From the NCBI GenBank assembly GCA_016765255.1, contig JAESQI010000033.1:1-6652 (forward strand): a stretch of DNA of 6,652 nucleotides, in the 5' to 3' direction. The stretch is from Robiginitomaculum sp. Lineage in GTDB: Bacteria > Pseudomonadota > Alphaproteobacteria > Caulobacterales > Maricaulaceae. Under the pieces are notes generated by a model, which had not been told where the DNA came from, ran no database searches, and saw nothing but the letters and a program-made list of their open reading frames with translations. This document shows positions 1-6,284 of the stretch, piece by piece. Numbering within the stretch: the first letter of the stretch is position 1; each line of letters opens with the position of its first letter. Both the position numbers and the translations under genes were made by a program.

Positions 1-663
1 GGGTTTGAAAACGATGAAAATATCGTAATGAAGACACATAGATTTATAGAGAATTTTCTACTGCTTGGAGATCATTTGAGTGTCATAGCGAGAAATTTCA
101 GCCTAACAAAAACTCCATTGGAAATTATTAAATTTGATCGAGTCGAGATTGCTAGCAATGGTTGGCATAGCTACCCTGAATTATGCAGATTGGCACAAGT
201 TGCACCTTTGAGTATGTCACAACAAGATTTTCTTGCCCGATGTAAGGTTTTGCATGAAATTACAAAAAACATTTCGACTGGGTTATTGAAGAAATTATTG
301 GAATGTGCAGGAGCAGATAAAAAGGACATCAGCCAATTAGCAAGTCTAAAATTGCTAGAAAGATTGCTAAATATCTTTCAGTCGCTATCAAAACATGATG
401 AGGATATATCAGCATTTGAAAATTGCATTAGTCAGATAGATTGGAAAGTCAAAAATGATGGAATGAACTTCTTATATAACCTAAACGAGCTGAGAAAACT
501 TGATGCACACATTACAGGGGGTGACCCTCTAGCTATTTTGCAATCGCTGGGCTTTGATCGCGCTCAAACTAATGATGGTTATGGGCTCGCTTTTGATTAC
601 GTTTTTGATGGGATTATCGAGGAAATTAGTGGGATTAGTGAAAGTATTTCAAATGTGATATAA
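1..663 (+). CDS. 3' part of an AT-rich gene of unknown function, with a HEPN-like R-x4-H motif
   Basis: The function is not recognised. The frame has no stop from base 1 to the TAA at 661-663. An ATG at 28 could give a 211-residue protein, but no Shine-Dalgarno sequence precedes it and the nine codons upstream read naturally into it, so this is more likely the C-terminal end of a larger protein cut by the window edge. Counting from ATG 28, the protein is soluble, mostly helical and leucine/isoleucine-rich, with no signal peptide or membrane segment. Residues 153-162 read NELRKLDAHI. The R156-x4-H161 pair matches the R-x4-6-H active-site pattern of HEPN ribonucleases, which are common in toxin and phage-defence proteins, but one short motif is weak evidence. 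The gene is far richer in A/T than the genes to its right, which points to separate acquisition. It ends 135 bp before fic with no evident terminator. Confidence 0.6.
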   Translation, partial: GFENDENIVMKTHRFIENFLLLGDHLSVIARNFSLTKTPLEIIKFDRVEIASNGWHSYPELCRLAQVAPLSMSQQDFLARCKVLHEITKNISTGLLKKLLECAGADKKDISQLASLKLLERLLNIFQSLSKHDEDISAFENCISQIDWKVKNDGMNFLYNLNELRKLDAHITGGDPLAILQSLGFDRAQTNDGYGLAFDYVFDGIIEEISGISESISNVI

Positions 664-719
664 CAACACCTAACGTCTGCAATGGAGGATGAACCTGCCG
701 ATAGAGCTTTGTCCCCACC

Positions 720-746
720 CTTTAATAACGCGTGACTTAATTAAAG
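720..746. repeat. inverted repeat, putative operator copy 1 (upstream of fic)
   Basis: The left arm CTTTAATA (720-727) and right arm AATTAAAG (739-746) are separated by 11 bp and pair at 7 of 8 positions. The same element recurs at 761-787 with identical arm length and spacer. This copy covers the -35 region of the predicted fic promoter, a typical place for a repressor site. The structure is read directly from the sequence; the operator role is inferred. Confidence 0.6.
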
Positions 747-759
747 TTTAGTATATTAT
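732..759 (+). promoter_or_regulatory. putative sigma-70 promoter of fic
   Basis: A -35-like GTGACT (732-737, 4 of 6 to TTGACA) lies 16 bp before a -10-like TATTAT (754-759, 5 of 6 to TATAAT). Transcription would start near 766, about 33 nt before the fic start codon. The stretch is very AT-rich, so chance matches are likely; what favours it is its position between the two inverted-repeat operators. Confidence 0.4.
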
Positions 760-760
760 T

Positions 761-787
761 CTTTAATAGTGAGATTTCTTATTAAAG
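761..787. repeat. inverted repeat, putative operator copy 2 (upstream of fic)
   Basis: CTTTAATA (761-768) and TATTAAAG (780-787) form a perfect 8-bp inverted repeat around an 11-bp spacer. It lies 41 bp (about four helical turns) downstream of copy 1, so both copies present the same DNA face. It covers the predicted transcription start and overlaps the fic Shine-Dalgarno sequence. A dimeric DNA-binding protein on the two sites could block transcription of fic. Confidence 0.65.
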
Positions 788-789
788 GA
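784..789 (+). promoter_or_regulatory. ribosome binding site of fic
   Basis: AAAGGA lies 9 nt before the ATG at 799 and selects that start. The nearer ATG at 792 opens a frame that stops after six codons. The site overlaps the right arm of operator copy 2. Confidence 0.7.
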
Positions 790-798
790 TAATGGCTG

Positions 799-1977
799 AT
801 GCCAAAAACTAAGTATGCAGAGCGAATAGGGGATTATGTCATCATTAGCACGGCGGGTGAGACGGCTCGGGCGTATGTGCCTAAGCTATTGCCGCCTGTG
901 CCAGCTATCGACATGACGAATTTATCTACGCTCGCCAGTGAGGCTATGCTGGCTTTGGGGCGGCTTGATGGAGTGCGGGCGGTGACGCCTGATACTTCGT
1001 TATTTCTCTATATGTATGTTCGCAAAGAGGCGTTGTTGTCGTCACAAATTGAAGGGACGCAATCGTCTTTATCAGATTTGCTGTTGTATGAGAATGAGCA
1101 AGTGCCGGGCGCGCCGATGGATGATGTTGAGGAAGTTTCGACATATGTGGCAGCACTCAATCACGGGCTGGAGCGTATGCGGGGCGGATTTCCGCTATCC
1201 GTGCGCTTGATGCGTGAGATACACGGCATTTTACTCGCTACAGGACGCGGCAGCACGAAACAGCCTGGAGAGTTTCGTAAGTCACAAAACTGGATTGGCG
1301 GCACGCGGCCAGGTAATGCTATTTTTGTTCCGCCGCCGCCAAGTTCTGTAATTAATCTTATGGCTAACCTTGAAAAGTTCCTCCACAGTAAGGGCGATAA
1401 ATTGTCCCCGCTTATCAAAGCAGGTATTGCCCATTTGCAATTTGAAACCATTCACCCGTTTCTTGACGGCAATGGCAGGCTTGGCCGCCTTATCATTACT
1501 CTGTATTTGTGTTCAGAGGGGATATTGGAAGAACCGCTTCTCTATCTAAGTCTTTATCTCAAAACTCACCGCAAGACTTACTATGCTTTGCTGAATGAAG
1601 TGCGAGAGCATGGACGCTGGGAAGTATGGCTTGAGTTCTTCTTGTCAGGCGTACGCGATGTAGCAAAGCAAGCACATCAAGCGGCGCGAACGATTTCAGA
1701 TATATTTGCTAGTGATGCATTGAAAATTGATGAACTTAAACGGGCTGCCCCAATGGCCCGTAAAGTTCGCAACATATTGCAACAACGGCCAATTATGACA
1801 GCTACGACAATTGCTGAGCTTGCGGACACGAGCTTCCCAACGGCCAATAATGCGCTTTCCAATCTGGAACGCCTTGGCATATTAACAGAAATAACGGGTA
1901 AAGAGCGTGGCCGAATTTATGCGTATGCTCGCTACCTTGATGTTCTTAATGAGGGCACAGAGCCTATTCGGCAGTAG
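799..1977 (+). CDS. fic: Fic-family protein adenylyltransferase with C-terminal winged helix (SoFic-like)
   Basis: Fic enzymes usually transfer AMP from ATP to a hydroxyl side chain of a target protein. The catalytic motif HPFLDGNGRLGR is complete at residues 219-230, with catalytic H219, metal-binding D223 and the anion-binding glycines and R230. The target-positioning flap is around residues 157-180 (GEFRKSQNWIGG). An N-terminal Fic_N region carries the inhibitory motif (S/T)xxxE(G/N) as SSQIEG (81-86); E85 is expected to hold the enzyme in check, which makes this a class II Fic with cis inhibition. Residues about 319-385 look like a winged helix-turn-helix. At 392 residues the layout matches Shewanella SoFic. 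There is no signal peptide and no BID secretion domain, so it is probably cytosolic rather than a type IV effector. The target is unknown. It has its own ribosome site and a putative operator-flanked promoter. Family assignment is firm; role in the element is inferred. Confidence 0.93.
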   Translation: MPKTKYAERIGDYVIISTAGETARAYVPKLLPPVPAIDMTNLSTLASEAMLALGRLDGVRAVTPDTSLFLYMYVRKEALLSSQIEGTQSSLSDLLLYENEQVPGAPMDDVEEVSTYVAALNHGLERMRGGFPLSVRLMREIHGILLATGRGSTKQPGEFRKSQNWIGGTRPGNAIFVPPPPSSVINLMANLEKFLHSKGDKLSPLIKAGIAHLQFETIHPFLDGNGRLGRLIITLYLCSEGILEEPLLYLSLYLKTHRKTYYALLNEVREHGRWEVWLEFFLSGVRDVAKQAHQAARTISDIFASDALKIDELKRAAPMARKVRNILQQRPIMTATTIAELADTSFPTANNALSNLERLGILTEITGKERGRIYAYARYLDVLNEGTEPIRQ

Positions 1978-1982
1978 TTTGC

Positions 1983-2062
1983 TTTAAACTTTCCAAACCC
2001 TGCTGAGACCTGCCTAGCCCTGTTCAAACTTGCCAAAGTCTTTTCAAAACTGCCAAACGCAC
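1983..2062. repeat. four 20-bp-periodic direct repeats (iteron-like) upstream of traG
   Basis: Units start at 1983, 2003, 2023 and 2043, exactly 20 bp apart. Their first 16 bases are TTTAAACTTTCCAAAC, CTGAGACCTGCCTAGC, TTCAAACTTGCCAAAG and TTCAAAACTGCCAAAC. Units 1 and 4 each match unit 3 at 13 of 16 positions; unit 2 is decayed (9 of 16) but keeps the CTGCC core. Units 1 and 2 also share a CCCTG tail. A period close to two helical turns places each unit on the same DNA face, as expected for cooperative binding of a protein. Candidates are an operator for the transfer operon (for example for the RHH protein encoded at 4176), a relaxosome accessory site, or replication iterons. No replication gene is present, so the operator reading is preferred. 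Confidence 0.55.
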
Positions 2063-2079
2063 CCTAGTTTTGCTGTAAA
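2050..2079 (+). promoter_or_regulatory. weak candidate promoter of the traG-trb operon
   Basis: CTGCCA (2050-2055, 4 of 6) and TGTAAA (2074-2079, 4 of 6) are 18 bp apart. Transcription would start near 2086, just ahead of the leader hairpin at 2090, and the -35 lies inside the fourth direct repeat. The matches are poor; the call rests mainly on a promoter being needed in this 147-bp gap. Confidence 0.25.
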
Positions 2080-2089
2080 TAATTATGCC

Positions 2090-2124
2090 AGCCTTAGTCC
2101 CGTTAGAAGAAGGGATTATCGGCT
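2090..2124 (+). promoter_or_regulatory. leader hairpin sequestering the traG ribosome binding site
   Basis: AGCC (2090-2093) pairs with GGCT (2121-2124), and TAGTCCC (2095-2101) pairs with GGGATTA (2112-2118) with one G-U wobble. This gives an 11-pair stem with a small internal loop and a 10-nt apical loop (2102-2111). The Shine-Dalgarno bases GGGA (2112-2115) are inside the stem, and the stem ends immediately before the ATG at 2125. Folding would hide the ribosome site and limit TraG synthesis until the stem is opened. The pairing is visible in the sequence; control of translation is inferred. Confidence 0.45.
2110..2115 (+). promoter_or_regulatory. ribosome binding site of traG
   Basis: AAGGGA, within the longer purine run GAAGAAGGGA, lies 9 nt before the ATG at 2125 and supports that start. 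Four of its six bases are paired in the leader hairpin. Confidence 0.7.
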
Positions 2125-4173
2125 ATGTCGCCACAAAATATCATTATCGGTCAGATTATCATCGTTTTTTCGACGATCATATTTACCACATGGTATGCGA
2201 CGCAGTGGGTAGCTTTTCAGTTTGATTATAATGCTTATCTTGGCGACCCATGGTTTTCTATCTCCCAATACAAAATCTATTTTCCTTGGCGTTTGTTTGA
2301 GTGGTGGTATCAATTTGATGCTTATGCGCCGCATATTTTCGCCAGAGGTGGACAGATTGCTGCGGGCGGCGGGTTTGTCGGAACATGCTTTGCTATTATT
2401 GGTTCTGTGTGGCGCGGTCGGCAGTCAAAAAAGCTTAATACATTTGGATCATCACGCTGGGCAACCCATAAACAGTTAAAGTCAGTAGGGCTCTTGGGTG
2501 ACAAAGGCATATTCCTAGGCCAAGAAGACAATGACTATATTCGCCATGATGGCCCCGAACACGTTATGGCGATTGCTCCAACGCGCTCAGGTAAGGGCGT
2601 TGGCCTTGTTATTCCGACATTGCTTTCGTGGACAGAAAGCGCCGTCATTCATGATATTAAGGGTGAAAACTGGTCACTGACATCTGGTTGGCGTTCTACA
2701 TTCTCTCATTGCTTGTTATTTGACCCTACGGACGTTAGCAGCGCTAAATACAATCCACTCCTTGAAGTCCGTAAGGGTGAGTGCGAAGTCCGCGACGTGC
2801 AAAATATTGCCGATATTCTTGTTGACCCTGAAGGTAATTTGGAGCGCCGTAACCATTGGGAAAAAACCGCTCATTCTCTTCTAGTCGGCACAATCTTGCA
2901 CGTTCTTTACGCAGAGAAACATAAAACGCTCGCCCATGTGGCTTCCTTTCTATCTGACCCGGATAGAACCTTTGAGGATACGCTTTGGGCTATGATGCGA
3001 ACAAATCACCTTGGCGAACAACGCGATGCCAAAGCTCATCCCCCCAAAGTTCATCCTGTGGTCGCACAAGCGGCCCGTGAACTCCTCAATAAATCTGAAA
3101 ACGAACGGTCAGGTGTGTTGTCAACGGCGATAAGCTTCCTCTCCCTTTATAGAGACCCGACGGTCGCCAAGGTGACGTCTGATTGTGATTGGCGCATTGC
3201 CGATTTGGTGACTGGCGACAAACCCGTATCGCTCTACCTCGTAGTGCCGCCGTCAGACATATCGCGTACCAAGCCGCTTATTCGGTTGATTCTAAACCAA
3301 ATAGGGCGCCGCCTTACGGAGAGCCTTGAAACCAACAATAATCCATCCCGCCGCAAAGTCCTGTTTATGCTTGATGAGTTTCCTGCGCTTGGCCGGCTTG
3401 ACTTCTTTGAAAGCGCGCTTGCCTTTATGGCGGGGTATGGACTACGGGCGTTCTTGATTGCGCAATCACTCAACCAAATAGAAAAGGCTTACGGCCCCAA
3501 TAATTCAATCCTCGATAACTGCCATATACGGGTTGCCTTTGCCACTAATGACGAGCGCACGGCCAAGCGAATTTCTGACGCTATTGGTAGCACAACAGAA
3601 ATGCGTTCCATGCGTAATTATGCAGGCCATAGATTAGCGCCTTGGTTGTCTCACGTTATGGTGTCGCGCCAAGAAACGGCAAGGCAGCTTATGACGCCGG
3701 GCGAGGTGATGCAATTACCGCCAGAGGACGAGATCATTCTTCTGTCTGGTTTTCCGCCGATTAAGGCTAAAAAACTTCGCTATTATGAAGATAAGAATTT
3801 CACAGGCCGCGTCACGCCGCCGCCAACACTTCCCCCAAATGGGCCGTACCCGCTCTCGCCGGCGAGGACGGTTTCAGAATGGAGTGAAAACGGCGTTCCT
3901 ATGACGCGGTCTGTGGATGATCGCTTGATAACGACAGATGAAAAACGGGCACTGAATGCGAAAGCCGCAAAAGGCGGTAAAGACCGCGAGCCCGTATTGC
4001 TTGAAAACACAAAGTTGAAAATGCCGAGTAAAGACAAAGCACCGAAGAAAACAGATGAACTTGATCCGTCAACAGCGGCGGCATTGCAGCTTGGCCAACT
4101 GCCAAAATCCATGTCGCCCTTGCAGCAGGCGCACGGCTTTACTCATTCCATTGATCCAGAGTTAGGAATATAG
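2125..4173 (+). CDS. traG: type IV secretion coupling protein, VirD4/TraG family
   Basis: This is the hexameric inner-membrane ATPase that recruits the relaxase-DNA complex and passes it to the mating channel. The N-terminus has a membrane helix at about residues 6-22 and a second at about 78-95, followed by the cytosolic ATPase domain. Walker A is APTRSGKGVG (151-160, with K157) and Walker B is VLFMLDE (412-418, with D417 and E418). Other family blocks include HDIKGENW (176-183) and FDPTD (199-203). Its 682 residues fit the family range. The last 110 or so residues, after the ATPase core, are proline-rich then charged (PPPTLPPNGPYP, followed by a lysine-rich stretch) and are probably flexible; such tails vary and may carry substrate or partner contacts. 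It is the first gene of the transfer operon here, 2 bp ahead of the RHH gene, with a repeat array and an SD-masking hairpin in its leader. Confidence 0.95.
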   Translation: MSPQNIIIGQIIIVFSTIIFTTWYATQWVAFQFDYNAYLGDPWFSISQYKIYFPWRLFEWWYQFDAYAPHIFARGGQIAAGGGFVGTCFAIIGSVWRGRQSKKLNTFGSSRWATHKQLKSVGLLGDKGIFLGQEDNDYIRHDGPEHVMAIAPTRSGKGVGLVIPTLLSWTESAVIHDIKGENWSLTSGWRSTFSHCLLFDPTDVSSAKYNPLLEVRKGECEVRDVQNIADILVDPEGNLERRNHWEKTAHSLLVGTILHVLYAEKHKTLAHVASFLSDPDRTFEDTLWAMMRTNHLGEQRDAKAHPPKVHPVVAQAARELLNKSENERSGVLSTAISFLSLYRDPTVAKVTSDCDWRIADLVTGDKPVSLYLVVPPSDISRTKPLIRLILNQIGRRLTESLETNNNPSRRKVLFMLDEFPALGRLDFFESALAFMAGYGLRAFLIAQSLNQIEKAYGPNNSILDNCHIRVAFATNDERTAKRISDAIGSTTEMRSMRNYAGHRLAPWLSHVMVSRQETARQLMTPGEVMQLPPEDEIILLSGFPPIKAKKLRYYEDKNFTGRVTPPPTLPPNGPYPLSPARTVSEWSENGVPMTRSVDDRLITTDEKRALNAKAAKGGKDREPVLLENTKLKMPSKDKAPKKTDELDPSTAAALQLGQLPKSMSPLQQAHGFTHSIDPELGI

Positions 4174-4175
4174 AT

Positions 4176-4703
4176 ATGCCCAGTTTAAATCCAAGAGTGC
4201 GCGCCCGCATATCGCCCTATAATCATAACCGGCTCACTTTGCTTGTGCGGCAAGGCTCACGAAGCCAAGCGGGCATTATCGACCGAGCACTGACACTGTA
4301 TTTTCGCAATAATGAGGAAGATATTCGGGATGAAGCCATCACGCGCAGACTTGACCTTATGACCCGCCATGATTTTAGGCACTCGCAAGACTTACGGCTT
4401 CTTACCGAAAGTTTCACCTTATTCATTCGGTATTTTCTAACCGTCATGCCCCGTGTGCGAGATGCAGACCGAGGCGTAAAAGCGGCTGACGGCGTTGCTC
4501 ACTTCAACGTGTTTGTTGAACGGCTCGCCGAGCAGATGAAAGGCGGCGGCGCTACCTTTAAAAACGCGCTTCAAGATGTGCTGGTGACGGATAAAGATTT
4601 TTTCACAGCCGAGGAAATTGTGCGCCTTAAAAAGTTTGATGAGGTGTCAGATAAAGCGAAAGCCAAAAAAATAAAAGGGGAGGAAATTGATGCCGCAGCT
4701 TAA
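4176..4703 (+). CDS. ribbon-helix-helix (CopG-like) protein between traG and trbB
   Basis: A protein of this kind, usually annotated as a CopG-family regulator, is commonly found between traG and trbB in Tn4371-like elements. The N-terminal 45 residues fit a ribbon-helix-helix fold: a basic beta strand (RVRARIS, 7-13), helix one (about 15-26), a GSRSQ turn and helix two (about 30-43). Such dimers bind DNA with the strand, often at tandem repeats. The remaining roughly 130 residues are helical and much longer than in minimal CopG proteins; they include a hydrophobic stretch at 77-92 (TESFTLFIRYFLTVMP) and a lysine-rich C-terminus. The start is supported by AGGA (4164-4167), 8 nt upstream. The gene follows traG by 2 bp and overlaps trbB by 14 bp. 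It may autoregulate the operon through the 20-bp repeats before traG, or act as a relaxosome accessory protein; both are inference. Confidence 0.8.
   Translation: MPSLNPRVRARISPYNHNRLTLLVRQGSRSQAGIIDRALTLYFRNNEEDIRDEAITRRLDLMTRHDFRHSQDLRLLTESFTLFIRYFLTVMPRVRDADRGVKAADGVAHFNVFVERLAEQMKGGGATFKNALQDVLVTDKDFFTAEEIVRLKKFDEVSDKAKAKKIKGEEIDAAA
4677..4684 (+). promoter_or_regulatory. strong ribosome binding site deciding the trbB start
   Basis: GGGGAGGA is among the best Shine-Dalgarno sequences in the window and lies inside the 3' end of the RHH gene. It is 5 nt from the ATG at 4690 but only 2 nt from the in-frame TTG at 4687, so ATG is the better start. Confidence 0.75.
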
Positions 4704-5676
4704 TCCCATCACAGCTTCGCGTACCCTAGATATGCTACGCTCTGCATTTGGCCCCGATATTACAGCCGCCTTGGACGCGCCTGATGTTATCGAGATCATG
4801 GTCAACCCAGACGGCAAGCTCTGGCTTGATAAGTTAGGGCATGGGCGTGTTGATACAAAAATTATAATTACCCCCGCAGATGCCGAGCGCGTAGTTCGCT
4901 TGGTTGCTAGCCATATAAAGCAAGAAGTCTCGGTTAGTAGCCCGGTTGTTAGCGCTGAGCTTCCAGGCGGCGGGGAACGGTTTGAAGGCATATTGCCACC
5001 CGTATCTACCGCGCCCTGTTTTTCAATCCGTAAAGGCGCGGTGGCTATATTCACGCTAAATGATTACGTCAAAGTTAAAACCATGACGAAGGATCAGGCG
5101 CAAGAACTTCGCTACGCCGTGACCAGCCGCCAGAACATTTTAATCGTTGGCGGTACATCGAGCGGTAAAACCACACTTGCCAATGCTTTGTTATCAGAAA
5201 TTGCGGACGCTAAAGACCGTGTCGTGATTTTGGAAGATACGCGCGAGTTAAGGTGCGCGGCCAAAGATACAGTAGCGCTACGGACAAACGGTAAAAACGT
5301 CACCTTAGCTGATCTTGTGCGCTCAACCCTAAGGCTACGACCTGACCGCATCATCATTGGCGAGGTGCGCGGGCCAGAAGCGCTCGATATGCTCAAAGCG
5401 TGGAATACGGGACATCCAGGCGGCATTGCAACCGTTCACGCCAATTCTGCCAAGGCCGGCCTTGCCCGTATTGAACAGCTTATTCTCGAAGGCATTTCCA
5501 GTGTTCCCCGCGCCCTTATAGCAGAGGCCATTGATGTCATCGTATTTATTTCAGGGCGGGGCAATCAGCGCCGTATTGAAACCATCGCTCATGTGAACGG
5601 CGTAACTGGCGACACATATGATCTTGAAGTTTTTTCCAAACCCAAACCTATCCTCAAACTCATCAAGGAGACTTAA
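4690..5676 (+). CDS. trbB: TrbB, VirB11-family traffic ATPase
   Basis: TrbB is a hexameric ATPase on the cytoplasmic face of the inner membrane that drives pilus assembly and substrate transfer with TraG and TrbE. Numbered from ATG 4690 (328 residues), the motifs are Walker A GGTSSGKT (154-161, with K160), the Asp box ILEDTREL (180-187), Walker B RIIIGEVRG (220-228, with E225) and the His box GHPGGIATVHANS (241-253). An N-terminal domain (about 1-130) precedes the RecA-like core, as is usual in this family, and there is no membrane segment. All key residues are present, so the protein should be active. A longer form starting at TTG 4687 adds only one residue and fits the ribosome site less well. 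It overlaps the RHH gene by 14 bp and ends 3 bp before trbC, so its translation is probably coupled to its neighbours. Confidence 0.95.
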   Translation: MPQLNPITASRTLDMLRSAFGPDITAALDAPDVIEIMVNPDGKLWLDKLGHGRVDTKIIITPADAERVVRLVASHIKQEVSVSSPVVSAELPGGGERFEGILPPVSTAPCFSIRKGAVAIFTLNDYVKVKTMTKDQAQELRYAVTSRQNILIVGGTSSGKTTLANALLSEIADAKDRVVILEDTRELRCAAKDTVALRTNGKNVTLADLVRSTLRLRPDRIIIGEVRGPEALDMLKAWNTGHPGGIATVHANSAKAGLARIEQLILEGISSVPRALIAEAIDVIVFISGRGNQRRIETIAHVNGVTGDTYDLEVFSKPKPILKLIKET

Positions 5677-5679
5677 ACC

Positions 5680-6018
5680 ATGCAACATACTTCACTTCTT
5701 ACACCCAATGGCAGGTTATTTTTAGGCATATTCATCATACTCGCCGTATTCGTGCTTTTGCCCGAAGCCGCTTATGCATCGGGTTCTAAAATGCCTTGGG
5801 AAGCGCCGCTCACCAAAATCCTTAAATCCATTGAAGGGCCAGTGGCTAAAATATTTGGCACCATCGTCATTATCATGACGGGACTAACATTGGCCTTTGG
5901 CGATACGGGCGGCGGTATTCGAAAGCTCATTCAAATCGTCTTTGGCCTGTCTATCGCCTTTACGGCCACGAGTTTCTTTATTTCGTTCTTCAAATTCTCT
6001 GGCGGAGCGGTGATCTAA
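5680..6018 (+). CDS. trbC: TrbC, VirB2-like conjugative pilin precursor
   Basis: TrbC is the major subunit of the conjugative pilus. The 112-residue product starts with a signal peptide whose hydrophobic core spans about residues 13-27 and whose likely leader peptidase site is AYA/SGS, after A33. The mature part has the expected two membrane helices (about 58-74 and 84-105) joined by a short polar loop containing GDTGGGIRK. In IncP plasmids the homologous pilin is trimmed further and cyclised by the TraF peptidase; no such enzyme is encoded in this window, so cyclisation here is unknown. AAGGAGA (5665-5671) lies 8 nt before the ATG and gives a strong ribosome site, in keeping with a protein needed in many copies. 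The stop codon overlaps the trbD start by 1 base (TAATG). Confidence 0.9.
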   Translation: MQHTSLLTPNGRLFLGIFIILAVFVLLPEAAYASGSKMPWEAPLTKILKSIEGPVAKIFGTIVIIMTGLTLAFGDTGGGIRKLIQIVFGLSIAFTATSFFISFFKFSGGAVI

Positions 6019-6284
6019 TGCTTGGTTCATTACCAGAAGGTTTTGCCATACCCGTGCGCCGTTCGCTCACCGAGCCTATTTTGCTCGGGGGTGCGCCGCG
6101 AACGGCGGCTATCTTAAACGGTACGCTTGCCGCCGCCTTTGGGCTTGGTTTGCAGCTCTGGGTGCTCGGCCTGATCTATTGGGCAGTATCGCATACCATC
6201 TGCGTCTATCTCGCTAAGCGTGACCCTAAATTCATGGACGTATTAGCGCGCCATATCCGCCACAAAAGTTATCTATCATGTTAA
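6018..6284 (+). CDS. trbD: TrbD, VirB3-like inner-membrane transfer protein
   Basis: This is a small membrane protein of the mating-pair apparatus that works together with the TrbE/VirB4 ATPase; in some systems the two are fused. The 88 residues begin with a short cytoplasmic segment (IPVRRSLTEPILLGGAPR, 11-28), which is characteristic of the VirB3/TrbD family. A long hydrophobic stretch (about 30-66) can form one or two membrane helices, and the tail is basic (RDPKFMDVLARHIRHKSYL, 68-86). The start codon shares one base with the trbC stop, and the end overlaps trbE by 7 bp (ATGTTAA). There is no separate Shine-Dalgarno sequence, so ribosomes probably re-initiate from trbC. Assignment rests on position plus these sequence features. 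Confidence 0.9.
   Translation: MLGSLPEGFAIPVRRSLTEPILLGGAPRTAAILNGTLAAAFGLGLQLWVLGLIYWAVSHTICVYLAKRDPKFMDVLARHIRHKSYLSC

Noticed and set aside
2..28. A frame ending in TAA at 26-28 that overlaps the ATG at 28 (TAATG), which could be the end of an upstream coupled gene.
   Set aside because: Only nine codons are visible, and the alternative frame through the same bases is open and continuous with the downstream protein. Neither can be proven from this window, but the open frame explains the missing ribosome site better.
674..751. Short frame with ATG at 689 encoding about 20 residues in the gap before fic.
   Set aside because: GGAGG abuts the ATG with no spacer, the frame runs through the putative operator and promoter, and the peptide is not recognisable. 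It could be a remnant of a lost gene.
664..798. Rho-independent terminator after the left gene.
   Set aside because: No GC-rich stem followed by a T run; the only clear inverted repeats are AT-rich with 11-bp spacers and fit operators better.
944..1451. Minus-strand frames inside fic (944-1156 and 1161-1451).
   Set aside because: They lie opposite a well-supported coding gene with conserved motifs, have no ribosome site of their own and encode no recognisable domain.
799..1977. Fic protein as an effector secreted through the adjacent type IV system.
   Set aside because: No BID domain or positively charged C-terminal secretion tail; the C-terminus is a winged helix, which points to a role inside the cell.
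3783..4112. Minus-strand frame of 109 codons opposite the 3' end of traG.
   Set aside because: Low-complexity serine-rich product opposite the variable traG tail; an expected antisense shadow.
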